Origin: Arcobacter sp. F2176
GTDB taxonomy: Bacteria; Campylobacterota; Campylobacteria; Campylobacterales; Arcobacteraceae
Assembly: GCF_004116465.1 (NCBI RefSeq)
Contig: NZ_PDJV01000002.1
Location: forward strand, 229,022-293,021
Direction of reading: 5' to 3'
Length of the DNA stretch: 64,000 nucleotides
In this document: positions 55,118 through 64,000 of the stretch, in pieces
How the letters are laid out: every line of letters starts with the position of its first letter
Numbering within the stretch: the stretch's first letter is position 1
Program-made: the position numbers and the translations under genes
The notes under the pieces: generated by a model
The model's input: the letters and a program-made list of their open reading frames with translations, nothing else
Database searches by the model: none
What the model was told of the DNA's origin: nothing

Positions 55118-56695
55118 CTAATTTTTCATTTTTTTTGCGAGAATTAAAACAGATATAATTCCAAGTATTACAATAAACATTGCTGGAACACTTGATTCAA
55201 ATATCTGCGCTTGACCAACTAACTCATGGGAAAATACTGCAAGTGTGTCAAAATTAAATGGTCTTAATATCATAGTTAAAGGCAACTCTTTTATTACTTC
55301 AATAAATATGATTATTAAGCTTACAACTATTGAGTTTTTTATCAATGGAAATATTACTTTAAAAAAAGTTGCAAATGAGCTTATATCCATTGTTTTACAA
55401 GCATCATCATAAGTTTGAGGAATCTTTGAAAATCCAGACTCATAATTATTAATTGAAATGGCTAAAAATCTAACTACATATCCAAAAATAACAGCCACAA
55501 TACTTCCTACAAGTAAAATATCAAAAGCTTTATTTACAATTAAAAAGAATGATAAAATTCCAACAGCTATAACTGAACCTGGAATAGAGTACCCAAGCTT
55601 TGATATTTGGGTTATATAATCTGCTAATTTACTTTTGTGCACTCGAACATTATACGTAAAAACAAAGGCCAAGAAAGTAATTAAAACAGATGTTCCAATT
55701 CCTAATGATAAGGTTTGATAAAAGACAGTCAAAAAGTCTTCATTTATTGTTGATTTATATGATAAATAAAACCAATAACTCATTTGAGAAAAAGGAAGTA
55801 AAAATCCTAAAAAAAATGGAATAAAACATAAAATAAAAGCTAATACATTTTTATATCCAGTTAATTTTTCTTTTTTAATTGGTTTAAAATCTTTTCCAGC
55901 ACTTCTATATCGTGTATTTTTTCTTTGATACTTTTCCAAAAATATTAATAAAAATATAAATAGCATAAGCATAGAAGCTAGTTTAGAAGCATCTTCAACA
56001 CTTCCCATTCCAAACCAAGTTCTAAATATTCCTGTTACAAAAGTAGAAACTCCATAATAATCCATAACACCAAAATCAGAAACAGCTTCCATAACAGCTA
56101 AAATAACCCCTGCAACAATCGCTGGTCTAGATATTGGAATAATAACTTTGTAAAATATTTGAAAATTAGTAAGTCCCATTGTTTTTGAAGCATCAACTAT
56201 TGATGAAGATTCAGAGTTTAAATAAGTTTTAGAGATTAAGTATACATAAGGATATAAAACAAATGACATTACTAAAATAGCACCTTCTATTGACATAATA
56301 TCAAAAAAATAAACTTCCCCTAAATTTTTACCAAGTAGGTCTAAAATAAAAGTTGTAACACTTCCTGTTATATCAAACATGCCTCCATAAGCATATGAAA
56401 CAATATAAGTAGGAATTGCAAAAGGAAGTATCAATGCATAATGAAAAAAATTAGAACCAGAAAAGGTAAAAAGTGAAGTTATATAAGCAGTTGAAAATCC
56501 CATAATTGAAGTCAAAACTGCAACCCCAACCATAATGTACAAAGAATTAAATATATATCCCCATAATACAGTATCTACTAAATGTTTCCAGTTTGGAGTA
56601 CTTACAAATATATTTGATAATATAAATAGTGCAGGCATAGAAATAAGTAGAGTTAGAAGAACACTACTTATTGTTAGTTTGTTAAAATATTTCAA
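55118..56695 (-). CDS. fbpB: Ferric iron ABC transporter permease
   Basis: 525 residues: two fused permease halves of about six helices each, typical of FbpB. EAA-loop motifs are seen in SSIVDASKTMGLTNFQIFYKVIIP and TYDDACKTMDISSFATFFKVIFP. It lies between fbpA and fbpC. Confidence 0.93.
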   Translation of the reverse strand: MKYFNKLTISSVLLTLLISMPALFILSNIFVSTPNWKHLVDTVLWGYIFNSLYIMVGVAVLTSIMGFSTAYITSLFTFSGSNFFHYALILPFAIPTYIVSYAYGGMFDITGSVTTFILDLLGKNLGEVYFFDIMSIEGAILVMSFVLYPYVYLISKTYLNSESSSIVDASKTMGLTNFQIFYKVIIPISRPAIVAGVILAVMEAVSDFGVMDYYGVSTFVTGIFRTWFGMGSVEDASKLASMLMLFIFLLIFLEKYQRKNTRYRSAGKDFKPIKKEKLTGYKNVLAFILCFIPFFLGFLLPFSQMSYWFYLSYKSTINEDFLTVFYQTLSLGIGTSVLITFLAFVFTYNVRVHKSKLADYITQISKLGYSIPGSVIAVGILSFFLIVNKAFDILLVGSIVAVIFGYVVRFLAISINNYESGFSKIPQTYDDACKTMDISSFATFFKVIFPLIKNSIVVSLIIIFIEVIKELPLTMILRPFNFDTLAVFSHELVGQAQIFESSVPAMFIVILGIISVLILAKKMKN

Positions 56696-56713
56696 TTATT
56701 TTAAAACCTTTCT

Positions 56714-57721
56714 TTATTTCCAACCAGCTGAGTCAAATATTCTTACTGCTTCAGCATTGTGTTTACCTAATTCATCAAGAGAGATATTGTCAGGTGTAAA
56801 TGTTCCCCAAGATTTTGCAACTTTTGATTCATGCACGCTTTTTAGTATTGGATATTCATAATTATCTTCAGCAAAAAGTTTTTGTGCTTCTGGGCTTGCT
56901 AAAAACTCTATAAATTTTATGGCATTTGCTTTATTTGGAGAATATTTTGCAACCCCTGCTCCACTTATATTTATATGTGTTCCACCATTTTCAAATTTTG
57001 GAAAAAATACTTTAACTTTATTAACAGCATCAACATCTGATAAATTTTTACTTCCGTACATTTTACCAACATAATATGTATTAACAATTCCAATTTTACC
57101 AATACCATAAGCTATCGCTTTTACTTGGTACATATCATCACCTTTTGGACTTCTTGCCATATTTGCAACTATTCCTTTTGCCCATTTTAAAGCATAATCT
57201 TTTCCATGGTGAGCTACAACTGCTGCTAATAAAGATTGGTTATATGCATTATTTGAAGATCTAATCATGATTTGACCCTTGTATTTTGGATCAGCTAAAT
57301 CTTCGTATGTTGATAACTCATTTCCTATTCCCTCACCTTTTTTATAAACTGTAACTCTTGATCTTATTGTTACACCAAACCATTCATTATCTTTGTCTCT
57401 TAGATTTTTTGGAATATTTTTTTCTAGATAATCTGATTTTATGGCTTGTAATAGACCTTTTGTTTTGGCTTTGTATAAACCAGCTGCATCAACAGTAATA
57501 AGAACATCTGCAGGAGATTTATCTCCTTCTGTTTCCATTCTTTTTATTAATTCATCTGCCATTGCTTTTACTACATTTACTTTGATACCTGTTTCTTCTT
57601 CAAATAATTTAAATATTTTTTTATCTGTATCATAATGTCTATGTGAATAGACATTTACTTCTCCACTTGCATAAAGTGAGCTTGCTAACAATAATATAAT
57701 TGGTATAAAAATTTTTAACAT
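56714..57721 (-). CDS. fbpA: Periplasmic ferric iron-binding protein FbpA, copy 1
   Basis: 335 residues with a Sec signal (IPIILLLASSLYASG). Iron site: His in VYSHRHYDTDKK near the mature N-terminus and the Tyr pair in IVNTYYVGKMYG (about 207-208). It captures Fe3+ and delivers it to FbpBC. A Fur-like box lies upstream at 57798-57812. A close paralogue is at 60276. Confidence 0.94.
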   Translation of the reverse strand: MLKIFIPIILLLASSLYASGEVNVYSHRHYDTDKKIFKLFEEETGIKVNVVKAMADELIKRMETEGDKSPADVLITVDAAGLYKAKTKGLLQAIKSDYLEKNIPKNLRDKDNEWFGVTIRSRVTVYKKGEGIGNELSTYEDLADPKYKGQIMIRSSNNAYNQSLLAAVVAHHGKDYALKWAKGIVANMARSPKGDDMYQVKAIAYGIGKIGIVNTYYVGKMYGSKNLSDVDAVNKVKVFFPKFENGGTHINISGAGVAKYSPNKANAIKFIEFLASPEAQKLFAEDNYEYPILKSVHESKVAKSWGTFTPDNISLDELGKHNAEAVRIFDSAGWK

Positions 57722-57797
57722 ATGGGATTCCTTTTAGAATATAAGAATAATTTTTGCAATGATTATAAGAAAAAATAACTTTGCTTATCCTTAATAA

Positions 57798-57812
57798 TAA
57801 GAATGATTATCA
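57798..57812. promoter_or_regulatory. Fur-like operator between fbpA and the chemoreceptor
   Basis: TAAGAATGATTATCA, two mismatches from TGATAATnATTATCA. It lies between the divergent fbpA and MCP genes, 77 bases from the fbpA ATG. Confidence 0.55.
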
Positions 57813-57899
57813 CTAATTATAGCGATAAAAAAGTGACTTTGGTTCTTTTTTCTTTGCTTTTTTATGTTAATATTTGGTTAATAAATGAAAAGGATAAAG

Positions 57900-60215
57900 A
57901 TGAAGAATTTATCAATAAAAAGTAAATTACTTTTGATAATAATATTTACTATAATAATAGTAGCAGGTCTAATAGCAGTTAAATCTATTTATTCATTAAA
58001 TGAATTAACAAAAGAGAATATTGCAACTTATAAAAAGAATGCATATGAAGAACAAGAGAAAGAGTTAAAATCATATGTTGATTTTGCTAGAAATGTAGCA
58101 GTAGAATATTATAAAAAATCAGATATTAATATTATTAAAGAAAATATTAAAAAAGATTTAGAAGGACAAATGAATTTTTTATTTTTTATGCTTGAAGATT
58201 TGTATAAAAAATTTAATGGAAAAGTTTCAGATGAAGAGCTGAAAAGAATTTTACTAGATGCAGTAGGTTCTGCAAGATATGGTACAAATAATGGCTATTT
58301 TTTTGTTTATAATGAAGATGCAATTGTATTAAAACACCCAATAAATCAAGCAAAAGAAGGAAAACGATATCCCAAACCTCATATTTTGAATTTCATTGAT
58401 TTAGCAATTAAAAATGGGCAAGGATTAGTTTCATATGAACAAACTGTTCCCAATAAACCTCCAAGAGAAAAAGTCGCATTTGTAAAATTATTTAAACCTT
58501 ATAAATGGGTAATTGGAACAGGTTCATATTTAGATAATATCACTGAAAAATTACAAGCAGAAGCTTTGTCAACTATAAAAGCAATGAGATACGGTAAAAA
58601 TAATAATGGTTATTTCTTTATATATGATTATGATGGAAATAATGTTATGCATCCTATTAAACCACAAAATGTTGGTAAAAACTTTATGAAATCAGCACAT
58701 ATAAGAGATTTGATTTCTTTAGCAAAAAAAGATGGTGGATTAGTAAAATATAATTTTATCAAACCAAATGATAAAAAGTTGTACGAAAAATTAGGATATG
58801 GTATAGGATTTGATGAATGGAAGTGGATGATAGGAACAGGTGCATATACAGATGAAATAGAAGCAAATATTAATAAAATGCAAAAAGAGTCAGATGAAAA
58901 AATACAATCAATTGTATTTGGAATCTTACTTATAGCTCTTATTGTTTCATTTATTGTAGGTTTATTTGTAGTATATTTTATAAATAAACAAATAACTAAT
59001 CCTTTAAGCACATTTCAAAATGGATTACTTAACTTTTTTAGTTATTTAAATAAAGAGACTTCTGCTGTAGAAAAAATTGTTATTAGTAATAAAGACGAAA
59101 TAGGGACAATGGCTAATATTGTAAATATTAATATTGAGAAGACACAACAATTAATTGAAGAAGATGAAAAAGTCATTGAGAATGTTAAAGATGTTGTAAT
59201 GGCTGTAAACTCTGGAAATTTAAGTACAAGAGTTACTCAAAAAACTGAGAATCAAGGTTTAGAAGAGTTGAAAAATATTTTTAATGAGATGATTGATTCT
59301 ATTTCTAGTAAAATAAATAACAATCTAAATGATATTGATTCTGCATTAAATGAGTTGAAAAATATGAACTTTACACATAGAATAAAGAATCCAAATGGAA
59401 AAGTTGCAATTGCATTAAACTCTTTAGCTGACACTATTAATGAAATGTTAGTTAATAATATGAATAATGGTCTAAATCTACAAAGTTCTGCAAAAGAACT
59501 TTTAAAAAATGTAGCAATACTAAATACTGCTTCAAATGAATCAGCTGCTTCTTTAGAAGAAACAGCAGCAGCAATTGAAGAAATCACTTCAAATATTGCA
59601 AGTAGTGCAGAAAATATCTTACAAATGGTTTCTTTTGCAAATAAAGTATCTAAATCTGCTATAGATGGTGAAAATCTAGCAAATAAAACAACAATCTCAA
59701 TGGATAGTATAAATAATGAAGTTATTGCAATTAGTGAAGCAATTACTGTCGTTGATCAAATTGCATTTCAAACAAATATTTTAAGCCTAAATGCTGCAGT
59801 AGAAGCGGCAACTGCAGGAGAAGCTGGAAAAGGTTTTGCTGTTGTTGCAGCTGAAGTGAGAAATCTAGCTTCAAGAAGTGCAGATGCGGCAAAAGAAATT
59901 AAAGAGCTTGTAGAAAAAGCAACAGTAAAAGCAAACGAAGGTAAAAATATCTCAAATCAAATGATTAATGGTTATGCAGAATTAAAAGAAAATATTACAC
60001 AAACTTTAGGATTAATTTCAAATGTTGAAATTTCAAGTAAAGAGCAAAGAATGGGAATTGAACAAATAAATGATGCAGTAGCAACTTTAGACCAACAAAC
60101 GCAAAAAAATGCAAGTGTGGCTAACTTAAGTAATGAAATTGCAGAAGAGACTCAAAAAATTGCAGGTAAGATTTTAGAAGAAGTTGAGGAAAAAGATTTT
60201 ATTGGTAAAAAATAA
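57900..60215 (+). CDS. Methyl-accepting chemotaxis protein with two Cache modules
   Basis: 771 residues from the ATG at 57900 (AGGATAAAG upstream). Membrane helices at about 7-30 and 335-362. The periplasmic part carries two similar sCache_2-like modules, each with NGYFF and WxxGTG motifs (about 130-215 and 230-320). A HAMP/second HAMP-like region follows, then the signalling domain with the hairpin tip [20 protein letters not shown] and [13 protein letters not shown]. It sits between two fbpA genes, one of them divergent across a Fur-like box. The ligand is unknown; organic acids are typical of this Cache class. Confidence 0.93.
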   Translation: MKNLSIKSKLLLIIIFTIIIVAGLIAVKSIYSLNELTKENIATYKKNAYEEQEKELKSYVDFARNVAVEYYKKSDINIIKENIKKDLEGQMNFLFFMLEDLYKKFNGKVSDEELKRILLDAVGSARYGTNNGYFFVYNEDAIVLKHPINQAKEGKRYPKPHILNFIDLAIKNGQGLVSYEQTVPNKPPREKVAFVKLFKPYKWVIGTGSYLDNITEKLQAEALSTIKAMRYGKNNNGYFFIYDYDGNNVMHPIKPQNVGKNFMKSAHIRDLISLAKKDGGLVKYNFIKPNDKKLYEKLGYGIGFDEWKWMIGTGAYTDEIEANINKMQKESDEKIQSIVFGILLIALIVSFIVGLFVVYFINKQITNPLSTFQNGLLNFFSYLNKETSAVEKIVISNKDEIGTMANIVNINIEKTQQLIEEDEKVIENVKDVVMAVNSGNLSTRVTQKTENQGLEELKNIFNEMIDSISSKINNNLNDIDSALNELKNMNFTHRIKNPNGKVAIALNSLADTINEMLVNNMNNGLNLQSSAKELLKNVAILNTASNESAASLEETAAAIEEITSNIASSAENILQMVSFANKVSKSAIDGENLANKTTISMDSINNEVIAISEAITVVDQIAFQTNILSLNAAVEAATAGEAGKGFAVVAAEVRNLASRSADAAKEIKELVEKATVKANEGKNISNQMINGYAELKENITQTLGLISNVEISSKEQRMGIEQINDAVATLDQQTQKNASVANLSNEIAEETQKIAGKILEEVEEKDFIGKK

Positions 60216-60235
60216 ATTTAAATAGTTTATTCAAA

Positions 60236-60263
60236 ATAAGTAGTGTATTATTACACTACTTAT
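60236..60263. terminator. Hairpin between the chemoreceptor gene and fbpA copy 2
   Basis: 12-bp perfect stem ATAAGTAGTGTA/TACACTACTTAT (60236-60247 with 60252-60263) and TTAT loop between convergent genes. The T-tracts around it are short, so it is a probable bidirectional terminator. Confidence 0.7.
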
Positions 60264-60275
60264 CTATTGAAATTT

Positions 60276-61283
60276 TTATTTCCATCCTGTTTGGTCAAAG
60301 ATTCTAACAGCCTTTGCGTTATTTTCTCCTAAAGTATTGATAGAAATTGTATCATCAGTAAATGTTCCCCATGATTGAACTAATTCTGATGCTTTAACAT
60401 CTTTTAAAATTGGATACTCAAAATTACCTTCTGCAAAGATTCTTTGTGCATCAGCACTTGCTAAAAATTCTATAAATTTTATAGCATTATCTTTATTAGG
60501 AGCATATTTTGTAACTCCAGCTCCACTAACATTTATATGAGTTCCCCCATTTTCAAATTTAGGAAAAAAGATTTTTACTTTTTTTACCGCTTGAGCTTGT
60601 GATTTATCTTTATTATCAACCATTTTACCTATGTAGTAAGTATTTGCAATAGCAATAGAACCAATGCCATTAGCTACAGCTTTTACTTGATATCTATCAT
60701 TACCTTTTGGTTCTTTTGCCATATTTGCAACAATTCCTTTAGCCCATTTTAAAGCAAACTCTTCCCCATGATGTGCAATAACTGCTGCTAAAAGTGATTG
60801 ATTATATGCATTATTAGAAGATCTAACCATTATTTTACCTTTAAATTTTGGATCTGCCAATTCTTCATATGTTGATAGTTGATCTTTAATCCCCGATCCA
60901 ACTTTGTATACAGCAACTCTTGCTCTTTTTGTTAATCCAAACCATTGGTTATCTTTGTCTCTTAATTGAGCTGGTATATTCTTTTCTAAAATATCAGATT
61001 CTATTGTTTGTAACAAACCACTAGATTTAGCTTTGTATAATCCTGCTGCATCAACTGTTATTAAAACATCAGCAGGTGATTTTTCTCCTTCTGTTTGTAT
61101 TCTTTTAATTAAAGCTTTTGCTTCAGCTTTTACTATATTTACTTTTATACCAGTTTTTTTTTCAAACATTTTAAATAGTTCTTTGTCTGTATCATAATGT
61201 CTATGTGAATAGATATTTACTTCTTGTGTAGCAAATAATGAACTTGAAAATATTAATATACTGATTCCTAATTTTTTTAACAT
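60276..61283 (-). CDS. fbpA2: Periplasmic ferric iron-binding protein FbpA, copy 2
   Basis: 335 residues, the same length as copy 1 and, judged by eye, about three quarters identical. Sec signal (ISILIFSSSLFATQ). Iron-site His in IYSHRHYDTDKE and Tyr pair in IANTYYIGKMVD are kept. There is no permease gene with it; it could share FbpBC or act as a separate receptor. A Fur-like box lies at 61348-61362. Confidence 0.93.
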   Translation of the reverse strand: MLKKLGISILIFSSSLFATQEVNIYSHRHYDTDKELFKMFEKKTGIKVNIVKAEAKALIKRIQTEGEKSPADVLITVDAAGLYKAKSSGLLQTIESDILEKNIPAQLRDKDNQWFGLTKRARVAVYKVGSGIKDQLSTYEELADPKFKGKIMVRSSNNAYNQSLLAAVIAHHGEEFALKWAKGIVANMAKEPKGNDRYQVKAVANGIGSIAIANTYYIGKMVDNKDKSQAQAVKKVKIFFPKFENGGTHINVSGAGVTKYAPNKDNAIKFIEFLASADAQRIFAEGNFEYPILKDVKASELVQSWGTFTDDTISINTLGENNAKAVRIFDQTGWK

Positions 61284-61347
61284 GTTGCCCCTTTTATTTT
61301 TGAAACTATGAATAATATAAAACTAAAACTTAGTATATTCTTAGTTA

Positions 61348-61362
61348 CAATAATCATTATCA
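61348..61362. promoter_or_regulatory. Fur-like operator of fbpA copy 2
   Basis: CAATAATCATTATCA, two mismatches from the consensus. It lies 65 bases before the ATG of copy 2 and 75 bases before trpG on the other strand. Confidence 0.5.
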
Positions 61363-61436
61363 TTATATTTATTGTTTATAATACTTTTATAAAGTAAATT
61401 TGATATAATATATTTTTAAATAAGGAAAATGAGAAA

Positions 61437-62006
61437 ATGATATTAATGATTGATAATTATGACTCTTTTACATATAATATTGTGCAATATTGTTTAGAGT
61501 TAGGTGCTGATTTAAAAGTAATAAGAAATGATGAACTAAGCGTGGAAGAGATTGAACAACTTAATCCTGAAAAGATAATAATTTCTCCAGGCCCTGCAAC
61601 TCCAGATGATGCAGGAATATGTTTAGAAGTCATTGAATATTTTGCTGATAAAAAACCTATATTTGGTATTTGTTTAGGACATCAAAGTATTGCACAAGTA
61701 TTTGGTGCAAAAGTTGTTAGAGCAGATAACATGATGCATGGAAAAATCTCAAAAGTAAAAGTCTTAAATGATACAATTTTATTTAATGGACTGCCAAATG
61801 AATTTACTCAAACTAGATATCATTCATTAACTGTTATGCAAGATAATTTACCCTCTTGTATTAAAGTTACCTCTAAAAGTTTAGATGATAATGAAATTAT
61901 GTCTTTGGAAATTGAAGGTAAAAAAATTTATGGAGTTCAATTTCATCCAGAATCAATCATGAGTGAATATGGATATGAAATAATTGGTAACTTCTTAAAA
62001 ATATAA
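61437..62006 (+). CDS. trpG: Glutamine amidotransferase subunit of anthranilate/aminodeoxychorismate synthase
   Basis: 189 residues. Class I amidotransferase with nucleophile Cys in FGICLGHQSIA (about 78) and His/Glu in GVQFHPESIMSEYG (about 170). Start MILMIDNYDSFTYNIVQY is typical of TrpG/PabA. It supplies ammonia to TrpE or PabB; neither is adjacent, so a shared TrpG/PabA role is plausible. Its stop overlaps the next gene by one base. Confidence 0.95.
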   Translation: MILMIDNYDSFTYNIVQYCLELGADLKVIRNDELSVEEIEQLNPEKIIISPGPATPDDAGICLEVIEYFADKKPIFGICLGHQSIAQVFGAKVVRADNMMHGKISKVKVLNDTILFNGLPNEFTQTRYHSLTVMQDNLPSCIKVTSKSLDDNEIMSLEIEGKKIYGVQFHPESIMSEYGYEIIGNFLKI

Positions 62007-63205
62007 TGATTAAACAAAAATTTTACAACTATATCTTTGGAATAACCTTAGCCACCTTTTTTGTTGTACTAATTTTTGTTGCCAATAGTTTAAGCATTTC
62101 ATATAATGAAGCACTAAATGTTTTAGTAAATAAATCTGTTTTATCTTATATAACAAAATCTAGTACATATTTTTTTGGGAGTAATGATATATCTATTCGA
62201 CTTCCTTTTATTATACTTTATGTTTTTAGCGTTATATTAATGTATTTACTTACTAAGGATTATTTTAAAAAAGAAATAGATAGATTATTTAATGTACTTA
62301 TATTTATGTTTCTTCCTGGAGTTGTTAGTGCTTCTTTATTAATAAATAGTTCAATTGTTGTTATATTCTGTACCTTAATATATTTATATTATTATAAACT
62401 TTATTCAAAGCATAATTACTATTTGTTATTCTTCTTTTTATTTGTGGATAATTCCTTTGCAGTTTTCTTTTTAGCATTATTTTTTTATTCATTAAATAAA
62501 AAAGAAAATAAATTGTTAATAATATCTTTGATTTTATTTGCTTTATCAATGTATATTTATGGATTTGAATCTACTGGAAAACCAAGAAGTTATCTATTAG
62601 ATACTTTTGGAATATATGCTTCAATTTTTTCTCCATTAATATTTTTATATTTCTTTTATTCATTGTATAGAGTTGGAATTAAAGGGACGCATTCAATATA
62701 TTGGTATATTTCAATTACGGCTATGATATTTTCTCTTTTATTTTCTTTTAGACAAAAAATTTATATAGAAGATTTTGCTCCATATGTTGTGATATCGCTA
62801 CCAATTATGTTGAAATTATTTATGCATTCATTAAGAGTTAGGTTACCAGAATTTAGAAGGATACATTATAATATTATAAAATTATCTCTTTTTTTTCTTT
62901 TTATTAATACCTTTTTACTTTTATATAATAAACCACTTTATTTGATTTTAGATAATCCAGAAAAACATTTTGCATATAATTATTATTTTGCAAAAGATAT
63001 TGCAAAGATTTTAAAAAAGAATAAGATTAATAATATAAAAACTTTTGACAGAAAACTTCAAAAAAGATTAGAATTCTATGGCATTGTAAAAGGTAATGAT
63101 TATTTTGTTTCTTTGTATGATCCAATAAAGTATGATCAAAAATTTATAATAAAGTATTTTAATAAAGACTTATTAGATATCTATGTGCGAAAAATCAAAC
63201 AATAA
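62006..63205 (+). CDS. Multi-spanning membrane protein, glycosyltransferase-like
   Basis: 399 residues with about ten helices and a soluble C-terminal tail (about 325-399). The N-terminal region (SISYNEALNVLVNKSVLSYITK, then SNDISIRLPFIILYVFSVILM) loosely matches GT-C/ArnT-like membrane transferases, in which an early luminal loop carries the acid residue. The catalytic Asp/Glu pair is not clear. It overlaps trpG by one base and the prepilin-like gene by 23 bases. Confidence 0.65.
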   Translation: MIKQKFYNYIFGITLATFFVVLIFVANSLSISYNEALNVLVNKSVLSYITKSSTYFFGSNDISIRLPFIILYVFSVILMYLLTKDYFKKEIDRLFNVLIFMFLPGVVSASLLINSSIVVIFCTLIYLYYYKLYSKHNYYLLFFFLFVDNSFAVFFLALFFYSLNKKENKLLIISLILFALSMYIYGFESTGKPRSYLLDTFGIYASIFSPLIFLYFFYSLYRVGIKGTHSIYWYISITAMIFSLLFSFRQKIYIEDFAPYVVISLPIMLKLFMHSLRVRLPEFRRIHYNIIKLSLFFLFINTFLLLYNKPLYLILDNPEKHFAYNYYFAKDIAKILKKNKINNIKTFDRKLQKRLEFYGIVKGNDYFVSLYDPIKYDQKFIIKYFNKDLLDIYVRKIKQ

Positions 63206-63824
63206 AAAATCATATTTCTTATTTGAAATTATATTTGTAATACTATTAATATCATATTTTTCATATTCACTTCTGCCTAAAAATACTCAACCAGAATTTA
63301 AAGTAGCAATAGATAGATTGGTACTTTATTTAAATCAAACAAAACTACAAGCTTTTATTGATGATAAATATGATTTATCAAATCCAAAATGGTTTAGAAA
63401 AAGATGGACGTTGAAGTTTTTTAATTGTAGTGAAAATGTTGGTGGTATTTATTATTCTATATATAGTGATACAAATATGACCGGACATCCAAACGCAGAT
63501 GAGAGTTTAAAAGACCCACTTAGTAAAAAATATATTTACTCATCAAATAGTTGTGAAGAAAATAATTCCAATAGTGAATATGTTTTATTAACTAAAAAAT
63601 TTGGAATAAAAAATATAAGTATGACATGTAATAGTACTACTTCATCAATAGGACAATTATCATTTGGAAGTGATGGAAAAGTCTATTCAAGGTTAAGTAC
63701 AGAAGAAAACGATGAGTCTTCATATTTATTAAACGAAGATTGTATTATAAATTTTATATCTAAAAAAGGCGATATATCGGGCATTAAGGTACATGCAAAT
63801 ACAGGATTTATTGAAAAACTCTAA
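63183..63824 (+). CDS. Type IV prepilin/pseudopilin-like protein
   Basis: 213 residues. The N-terminus has a short basic leader, then FLFEIIFVILLISYFSYSLL, with Glu at the fifth position of the hydrophobic helix as in type IV pilins and pseudopilins; the Gly before the cleavage site is not present (KSYFLFE instead), so processing is uncertain. The rest is soluble with several Cys (for example near 76, 110 and 146). It overlaps the preceding gene by 23 bases. No pilus assembly genes are adjacent. Confidence 0.62.
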   Translation: MCEKSNNKKSYFLFEIIFVILLISYFSYSLLPKNTQPEFKVAIDRLVLYLNQTKLQAFIDDKYDLSNPKWFRKRWTLKFFNCSENVGGIYYSIYSDTNMTGHPNADESLKDPLSKKYIYSSNSCEENNSNSEYVLLTKKFGIKNISMTCNSTTSSIGQLSFGSDGKVYSRLSTEENDESSYLLNEDCIINFISKKGDISGIKVHANTGFIEKL

Positions 63825-63861
63825 AAATTTCAAAATTTAAGCTAAATTTAATTCCCAGCAC

Positions 63862-63890
63862 TTGACAAAGGCAAAAAAACCTATTATAAT
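63862..63890 (+). promoter_or_regulatory. Consensus sigma-70 promoter of an rRNA operon
   Basis: TTGACA (63862-63867), exactly 17 bases, TATAAT (63885-63890). Both hexamers are perfect consensus. The start of transcription should be near 63897. The downstream leader has rRNA-type features. Confidence 0.92.
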
Positions 63891-63896
63891 TCCCGT

Positions 63897-64000
63897 CCAA
63901 TTTGAGTGACAAACGTCGCAAAGGGTTGATGTTCTTTAACAAACTACGGTTTTAAGAAGTAAGTAACTTTTATAAACCGAATATGATATAAAACAAGAGA
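63897..64000 (+). promoter_or_regulatory. rRNA operon leader with boxA-like element
   Basis: Leader RNA region. TGTTCTTTAACA (63930-63941) resembles the boxA antitermination element TGCTCTTTAACA of rRNA operons. The 16S gene should begin just beyond the window; no mature rRNA sequence is recognisable inside it. Confidence 0.75.

Overview
This window is AT-rich, densely packed DNA from a Campylobacterota genome that looks like the Arcobacter group. The evidence is the di-heme FrdCAB fumarate reductase of Wolinella/Campylobacter type, the paired dynamin-like GTPases also found in Campylobacter, histidine kinases with an AHQWNEPL phospho-acceptor box, and codon use. The genus call is inference; no 16S sequence lies inside the window, although the promoter and leader of an rRNA operon start at its right edge.

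Layout. 1-700: the start of a Tat-type LigB-family dioxygenase gene and a small membrane protein behind a Fur-like box. 828-5721: tex, a PhyH dioxygenase and sucDC. 5840-12600: an iron-responsive block. It holds a flavodoxin operon, two very small genes, a six-gene operon built around a P1B-type ATPase with an SCA membrane motif, a Fur-family regulator with a tiny upstream membrane ORF, and a divergent gene. Fur-like palindromes sit in each of its main promoter regions. By family knowledge this matches a ferrosome (fez) gene cluster, which makes membrane-bound iron storage granules, and it is the most exciting system here. 12600-23280: a catabolic region with a two-component system, ketone-body genes (acetoacetate CoA-transferase, 3-hydroxybutyrate dehydrogenase, thiolase), methylmalonate-semialdehyde and 3-hydroxyisobutyrate dehydrogenases, and a TRAP transporter. 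23380-25513: a type II NADH dehydrogenase, a lone S24-like peptidase and PsiE. 25566-27371: a KAP-family P-loop NTPase gene framed by 70-bp direct repeats made from the 3' end of tRNA-Ser, so it looks like a tRNA-targeted mini-island. 27340-28083: eight tRNA genes with their own promoter.

28179-32527: two overlapping dynamin-like GTPase genes. 32680-36187: frdCAB. 36425-50918: the complete complex I operon nuoABCDEFGHIJKLMN (nuoC and nuoD fused), with citrate synthase gltA embedded between nuoF and nuoG and a short NuoG. 51051-54096: a PatB-type C-S lyase and a UbiD-family decarboxylase. 54117-61283: an FbpABC ferric iron transporter, a double-Cache chemoreceptor and a second fbpA paralogue. 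61437-63824: trpG/pabA, a membrane protein and a prepilin-like protein. 63862-64000: a consensus promoter and boxA-bearing leader of an rRNA operon.

Together the genes describe a respiratory organism feeding organic acids through the TCA cycle (sucCD, gltA) into complex I, with fumarate as an alternative acceptor, and with heavy investment in iron: uptake (Fbp), sparing (flavodoxin) and probable intracellular storage (ferrosome-like cluster). No CRISPR array, insertion sequence or prophage was seen. All identifications come from reading sequence and motifs; no database search was possible.
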